Under the pieces are notes generated by a model. It was not told where the DNA came from, ran no database searches, and worked only from the letters and a program-made list of their open reading frames with translations. A program made the translations under genes and the position numbers. From an uncultured Veillonella sp. (GTDB taxonomy: Bacteria; Bacillota; Negativicutes; Veillonellales; Veillonellaceae), in contig USQK01000036.1 of assembly GCA_900556785.1 (NCBI GenBank), positions 1-17,080 on the forward strand: 17,080 nt of DNA. Direction: 5' to 3'. Positions 14,158-17,080 of the stretch are shown piece after piece; position 1 is the first letter of the stretch, and every line of letters starts with the position of its first letter.

Positions 14158-14931
14158 CTAAATATAGAACTCGATTTTGTCTTCTTTTGCTAATTGGAAT
14201 TGTTCGAAGATGTGGTTCCGTATATTAACAAAGTTCGGCGATGTACGATCGGTTCTGTCGATGATGTTTACAGGGATGATCGTTTGTACACGACCCGGAT
14301 TTGCCGCTAGTACTACAACGCGATCCGCAAGAACTACGGCTTCTTCAATGTCGTGGGTAACAAATACAACCGTCTTACCTTCTTCGCGGCAGATGCGAGA
14401 GATTTCGTCTTGTAAGTTGATACGTGTTAACGCATCAAGGGCGCCTAACGGCTCGTCCATAAAGATAATATCTGGATCTACCGCTAGTGCACGGGCAATG
14501 GATACACGTTGTTGCATGCCCCCAGATAACTCTGCTGGGTAGCGATTACGAGCGTGGTCAAGGCCTACCATTTTAACGTATTTATCGATGATAGCAGGAC
14601 GCTCTTCTTTAGGCACCTTTTTACTTTCAAGGCCTAGCTCAATATTGCTTTCCACCGTACGCCATGGCAACAAGCCATAATTTTGGAATACCGTTACATA
14701 TCTAAGTTGAGGCGCTTTTACCTCTTCACCATCGATAGTAATGGAACCAGATGTAACGAGCTCAAAGCCTGCTATAGCATTTAATAGCGTACTTTTACCG
14801 GAACCAGAAGGGCCTAGGAGGCAAATAAACTCACCCTTTTCAATATCTAGATTAATATCTTCAAGAATGGTGAGTGGTTCCCCATCTTTCATAAATTCCT
14901 TATGTGCATTGCGCACCGAAATGTAACCCAT
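14158..14931 (-). CDS. ABC transporter ATP-binding protein (SsuB/TauB/NrtD type)
   Basis: This is the ATPase subunit of an importer, 257 residues and typical of the nitrate/sulfonate/taurine family. Walker A GPSGSGKST is at 40-48, the Q-loop is FQNYGLLPW (82-90, with the LLPW sequence common in SsuB/TauB proteins), the signature LSGGMQQR is at 135-142, Walker B IIFMDEP at 155-161, and the switch His is in VTHD (191-194). All catalytic motifs are intact. It is the third gene of the operon, 11 bp after the permease. The ATG at 14931 follows AGGAGGTGG. A 13-bp hairpin terminator follows it. The substrate cannot be read from the ATPase. Confidence 0.93.
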   Translation of the reverse strand: MGYISVRNAHKEFMKDGEPLTILEDINLDIEKGEFICLLGPSGSGKSTLLNAIAGFELVTSGSITIDGEEVKAPQLRYVTVFQNYGLLPWRTVESNIELGLESKKVPKEERPAIIDKYVKMVGLDHARNRYPAELSGGMQQRVSIARALAVDPDIIFMDEPLGALDALTRINLQDEISRICREEGKTVVFVTHDIEEAVVLADRVVVLAANPGRVQTIIPVNIIDRTDRTSPNFVNIRNHIFEQFQLAKEDKIEFYI

Positions 14932-14942
14932 GAGGCCACCTC

Positions 14943-15695
14943 CTATTTCTCAATACCCCAACGTTTGTAAATCCATTTTTCGATGAGGGACACGCCCCAA
15001 TCGAGTAAAAGCCCAACGAAACCGATGGTCAAAATAGCTACCATCAAGAGATCGTTACGCAAGTTATTTCTCATATCGATAATGAGGAAGCCAAGGCCTG
15101 TTTGGGAGCCTACCATTTCCCCTGTTACAAGGAATATCCACGCCGTACCGAGAGCGATGTGAAGACCCGATGCAATACCAGGGAATACGGCAGGCAACAC
15201 GATTTTAAATAATAGTTCTGGCTGTTTAATACCAAAGTTGCGTGCTACCTTGATGTACACAGGGTCAATATTTTGAATAGCAGATACGGTGGACAATAGC
15301 ACCGGGAAGAATGCTGCGATAAAGATGATAACGATAGCTGGTGCTTGGCCGATACCGAAGAAGAGAACGATAAAGGGTAACCACGCCACAGGAGAAATTG
15401 GTCGAATGACTTGAACGATTGGATTGATGTAGTTCCAAATCCCCTTATACCACCCCAAGATAAGGCCGAAGAATACGCCAGCCACAACGGAAATGATGTA
15501 ACCGATAAAGAAACGCACTAAACTATCTGCAATATCTTTAAAAAGAACACCGTCGCCTATAAGTTCTCCAAATCCGAGTAATACCTTATATGGCGTTGGA
15601 AATAGCGCTTCATTAAAACCGCCGAGGCGAACGATCAACTCCCAAATTAGCCAAGCTGCGATAAATGAACCTGGCACATATGTATATTTCTTCAT
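14943..15695 (-). CDS. ABC transporter permease (SsuC/TauC/NrtB type)
   Basis: This is the inner-membrane permease of the same importer, 250 residues with about six helices (from 10-25, 60-82, 103-130, 170-195 and two near the C-terminus). The cytoplasmic EAA-type coupling loop is seen as VARNFGIKQPELLFKIVLP (about 150-168), where it would contact the ATPase. The sequence SPVAWLPFIVLFFGIG (101-116) is typical of SsuC-like permeases. The ATG at 15695 follows GGAGGGGG. The gene is 10 bp after the binding-protein gene and 11 bp before the ATPase gene, so the three are one transcription unit. Confidence 0.93.
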   Translation of the reverse strand: MKKYTYVPGSFIAAWLIWELIVRLGGFNEALFPTPYKVLLGFGELIGDGVLFKDIADSLVRFFIGYIISVVAGVFFGLILGWYKGIWNYINPIVQVIRPISPVAWLPFIVLFFGIGQAPAIVIIFIAAFFPVLLSTVSAIQNIDPVYIKVARNFGIKQPELLFKIVLPAVFPGIASGLHIALGTAWIFLVTGEMVGSQTGLGFLIIDMRNNLRNDLLMVAILTIGFVGLLLDWGVSLIEKWIYKRWGIEK

Positions 15696-15705
15696 GGTCC
15701 CCCTC

Positions 15706-16659
15706 CTATGGTAACAATGATGTATCTACAAACTCTGAATAGGTCGGCACTTTTTTGATTAAATCAATATGTGTCATATGATGCACAAGCGCATTATAAC
15801 GGTCCTCTGTAAGGGCTAAATCTTTAAACCCAATCACTTGTAAGGAACGTTCTATAATAGGATCCTTAAACTTTAAATATTTTAAGGCAATTTCTTTTTG
15901 GGACTCTGGATGCTCATCTAGGTATTTACCTGCATCGAGATAGGCTTTTGTGAAAGCTTTTGCCAAGTCATGATGTTCATCGACGAATTGACCATTAAAC
16001 ACAAGAGCACAGCAAATATTATCATGCCAGAGATGGTCAGGATCTTCAAAGACCTTCCCAGTTCCCATTTCAAGGGCTAGAGAGCCAAATGGTTCGGCTA
16101 CACTATACCCAGCAATTTGACCTACCGATAGAGCAGATGGCATTTCTGGAGGGCTCATTTCTACGATTTGTACATCTTTTTCAGAAAGACCCGCTTCTTC
16201 AAGCATGCAATCCACGAGAACTTTTTGAGTAGATTGTTTATGAGGGATAGCAAAGGATTTGCCTTTTAAGTCTTGAACGGAGTTAATATCCTTATTGACG
16301 ATGATAATATTACCCTCTGTATGACCAAGTGCAGCAGCACGAACATCAATGCCTTGTTCACGAGCCTTTACACCCAGTTCAACAAGAACAGCTGCGGCAT
16401 CTACCTTACCAGTATTTAACGCATCCATAAGCTCTGGCCAAGACCCATATTTAACAAGCTCTACATGAACAGGACCATCTGCCGTTTCCAGCTCTTTTGT
16501 AGCAAATACTGGTAATGCATGAGTAATTGGTAAATAGGCTACACGTACAGTCTTTAATTCTTGTGCCGTCTTTGGTTTATGGTATTCATGATAACCATAG
16601 GCTATGCAGCCAATAACCAAGAGAACCACTCCGATGATTAGATACCATGTCTTCTTCAT
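15706..16659 (-). CDS. ABC transporter substrate-binding protein (NMT1/SsuA-like), possible lipoprotein
   Basis: This is the extracytoplasmic binding protein of the importer, 317 residues from ATG 16659. The N-terminus MKKTWYLIIGVVLLVIGC has a hydrophobic signal and a lipobox-like LVIGC (14-18). The mature part starts VRVAYLPITHALPVFATKE, typical of the NMT1/NrtA/SsuA fold, and continues with LMDALNTGKVDAAAVL and LKGKSFAIPHKQSTQKVL. I chose 16659 over an upstream in-frame ATG at 16710 because GAGGGGAAG precedes it and the signal peptide begins there. It is the first gene of the operon, with a strong promoter about 125 bp upstream. The ligand is unknown: sulfonate, taurine, nitrate or a pyrimidine-like vitamin precursor are family options. 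Confidence 0.88.
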   Translation of the reverse strand: MKKTWYLIIGVVLLVIGCIAYGYHEYHKPKTAQELKTVRVAYLPITHALPVFATKELETADGPVHVELVKYGSWPELMDALNTGKVDAAAVLVELGVKAREQGIDVRAAALGHTEGNIIIVNKDINSVQDLKGKSFAIPHKQSTQKVLVDCMLEEAGLSEKDVQIVEMSPPEMPSALSVGQIAGYSVAEPFGSLALEMGTGKVFEDPDHLWHDNICCALVFNGQFVDEHHDLAKAFTKAYLDAGKYLDEHPESQKEIALKYLKFKDPIIERSLQVIGFKDLALTEDRYNALVHHMTHIDLIKKVPTYSEFVDTSLLP

Positions 16660-16783
16660 AACTTCCCCTCTTTCTACCTCACAACAAGGGGCGTTTTTGA
16701 CACATGTCATTTTTCACACTTTTCTAAAACCTAGATGAAGTCTGGTTCTAGAATACCTTGTCTTCTAAACTTATTTATACCCT

Positions 16784-16812
16784 ACTATATCAATATGTAT
16801 TAATTATGTCAA
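16784..16812 (-). promoter_or_regulatory. Promoter of the ABC transporter operon
   Basis: On the minus strand a perfect TTGACA (16812-16807), a 17-bp spacer and TATAGT (16789-16784) give a strong housekeeping promoter, with a leader of about 120 nt. Within the leader, TGACA-ca-TGTCA (16698-16709) is a short inverted repeat. Confidence 0.7.
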
Positions 16813-16869
16813 TAAAACACAGTAATATTGTAGGTATTATTATTTAGGTACGAAATACATCAATATAGA

Positions 16870-16915
16870 CCAAATAAATCCAAATAAATATAGTAGTCTA
16901 AGTATAGTAGTCTAA
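16870..16915. repeat. Adjacent short direct repeats upstream of the ABC operon
   Basis: CCAAATAAAT occurs twice back to back (16870-16879, 16880-16889). TATAGTAGTCTAA occurs twice one base apart (16889-16901, 16903-16915). Shortly after, ACTACTATA (near 16924) is the inverse of TATAGTAGT. The block lies 60-130 bp upstream of the -35 box and could be a regulator-binding array or simple slippage. Confidence 0.7.
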
Positions 16916-16998
16916 AGATATGAACTACTATATCTACAAAACGATTTAGCACTCCAGCTTTAGCAATACTATAAACAAGAATTCTATCACTAAATCAT

Positions 16999-17073
16999 AA
17001 CCACCCGTAGAACGGGTGGTTTGCTCTGACCCTATAAGGGTCTTTCTCTAGTGGTGGCCCTCTAAAGAGGGCA
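16999..17073. mobile_element. Three consecutive hairpins, probable end of an IS200/IS605-family element
   Basis: Perfect hairpins follow one another: AACCACCCGT-aga-ACGGGTGGTT (16999-17021), GACCCT-ata-AGGGTC (17028-17042) and GCCCTC-taaa-GAGGGC (17057-17072). IS200/IS605 elements have imperfect-palindrome subterminal hairpins instead of inverted repeats, and ends starting with an ACCACCCG-type hairpin are familiar from them. No tnpA or tnpB is in the window, so the body would lie beyond 17080. A terminator cluster is the alternative, but no U-tract follows the stems. Confidence 0.45.
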
Positions 17074-17080
17074 TTGAATG

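Larger units (their letters stand above)
16711..17080. other. AT-rich intergenic region upstream of the ABC operon
   Basis: This stretch has no convincing coding frame. It contains the operon promoter, short direct repeats at 16870-16915 and the hairpin cluster at 16999-17073, each described separately. The rest is AT-rich without recognised signals. Confidence 0.6.

Noticed and set aside
16660..16783. Riboswitch in the ABC operon leader
   Set aside because: The ~120-nt leader shows only a small inverted repeat. No TPP, SAM, cobalamin or T-box core sequence was recognised.
1..17080. tRNA or rRNA genes
   Set aside because: No cloverleaf or rRNA-like sequence was noticed on either strand by eye; a covariance-model scan would be the decisive check.

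Overview
The window looks like a chromosomal segment of a low-to-moderate GC Firmicute. The best guess is a member of the Negativicutes close to Veillonella; this rests on protein flavour and gene order, not on a marker search. The main support for a Firmicute is the order DUF2232 (YybS) - gdpP - rplI - dnaB, together with RNase J, a YolD/UvrX-type pair and a CadA/ZntA-type metal ATPase. Every gene I can support lies on the minus strand, so the window is read from high to low coordinates.

Layout, low to high coordinates. (1) 1-1913: most of a P1B-type Zn/Cd/Pb-exporting ATPase, cut by the window edge, with a near-consensus promoter and an ArsR/SmtB-like inverted repeat upstream. (2) 2137-3824: a YolD-like protein and a Y-family lesion-bypass polymerase. 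The polymerase promoter overlaps a 14-bp palindrome resembling the Gram-positive LexA box, so this is a probable SOS unit. (3) 3825-4257: a gap holding that promoter, an 18-bp perfect hairpin and a ~200-bp imperfect inverted repeat that ends at the dnaB stop codon. (4) 4258-9132: dnaB, rplI, gdpP and a DUF2232 membrane protein, a tightly packed unit behind one strong promoter. (5) 9329-11464: RNase J with a long arginine/asparagine-rich N-terminal extension, preceded by a ~300-nt leader full of hairpins and an intrinsic-terminator-like structure. (6) 11856-13832: a zinc-ribbon/DUF805 membrane protein and a uracil-DNA-glycosylase-superfamily protein, separated by a 25-bp tandem repeat. (7) 14158-16659: an SsuABC/TauABC/NrtABC-type ABC importer (substrate-binding protein, permease, ATPase) with its own promoter and terminator. 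(8) 16711-17080: an AT-rich gap with short direct repeats and, at the very edge, three back-to-back hairpins that look like the end of an IS200/IS605-type element.

The genes are mostly housekeeping or common accessory functions: replication and translation (dnaB, rplI), c-di-AMP turnover (gdpP), RNA decay (rnj), DNA damage tolerance (Y-polymerase, UDG-like protein), metal efflux and organic-anion uptake. I found no convincing new multi-gene system. The less ordinary signals are non-coding: the inverted-repeat element after dnaB, the structured RNase J leader, the 25-bp tandem repeat, and the regulatory palindromes at the metal-ATPase and polymerase promoters.
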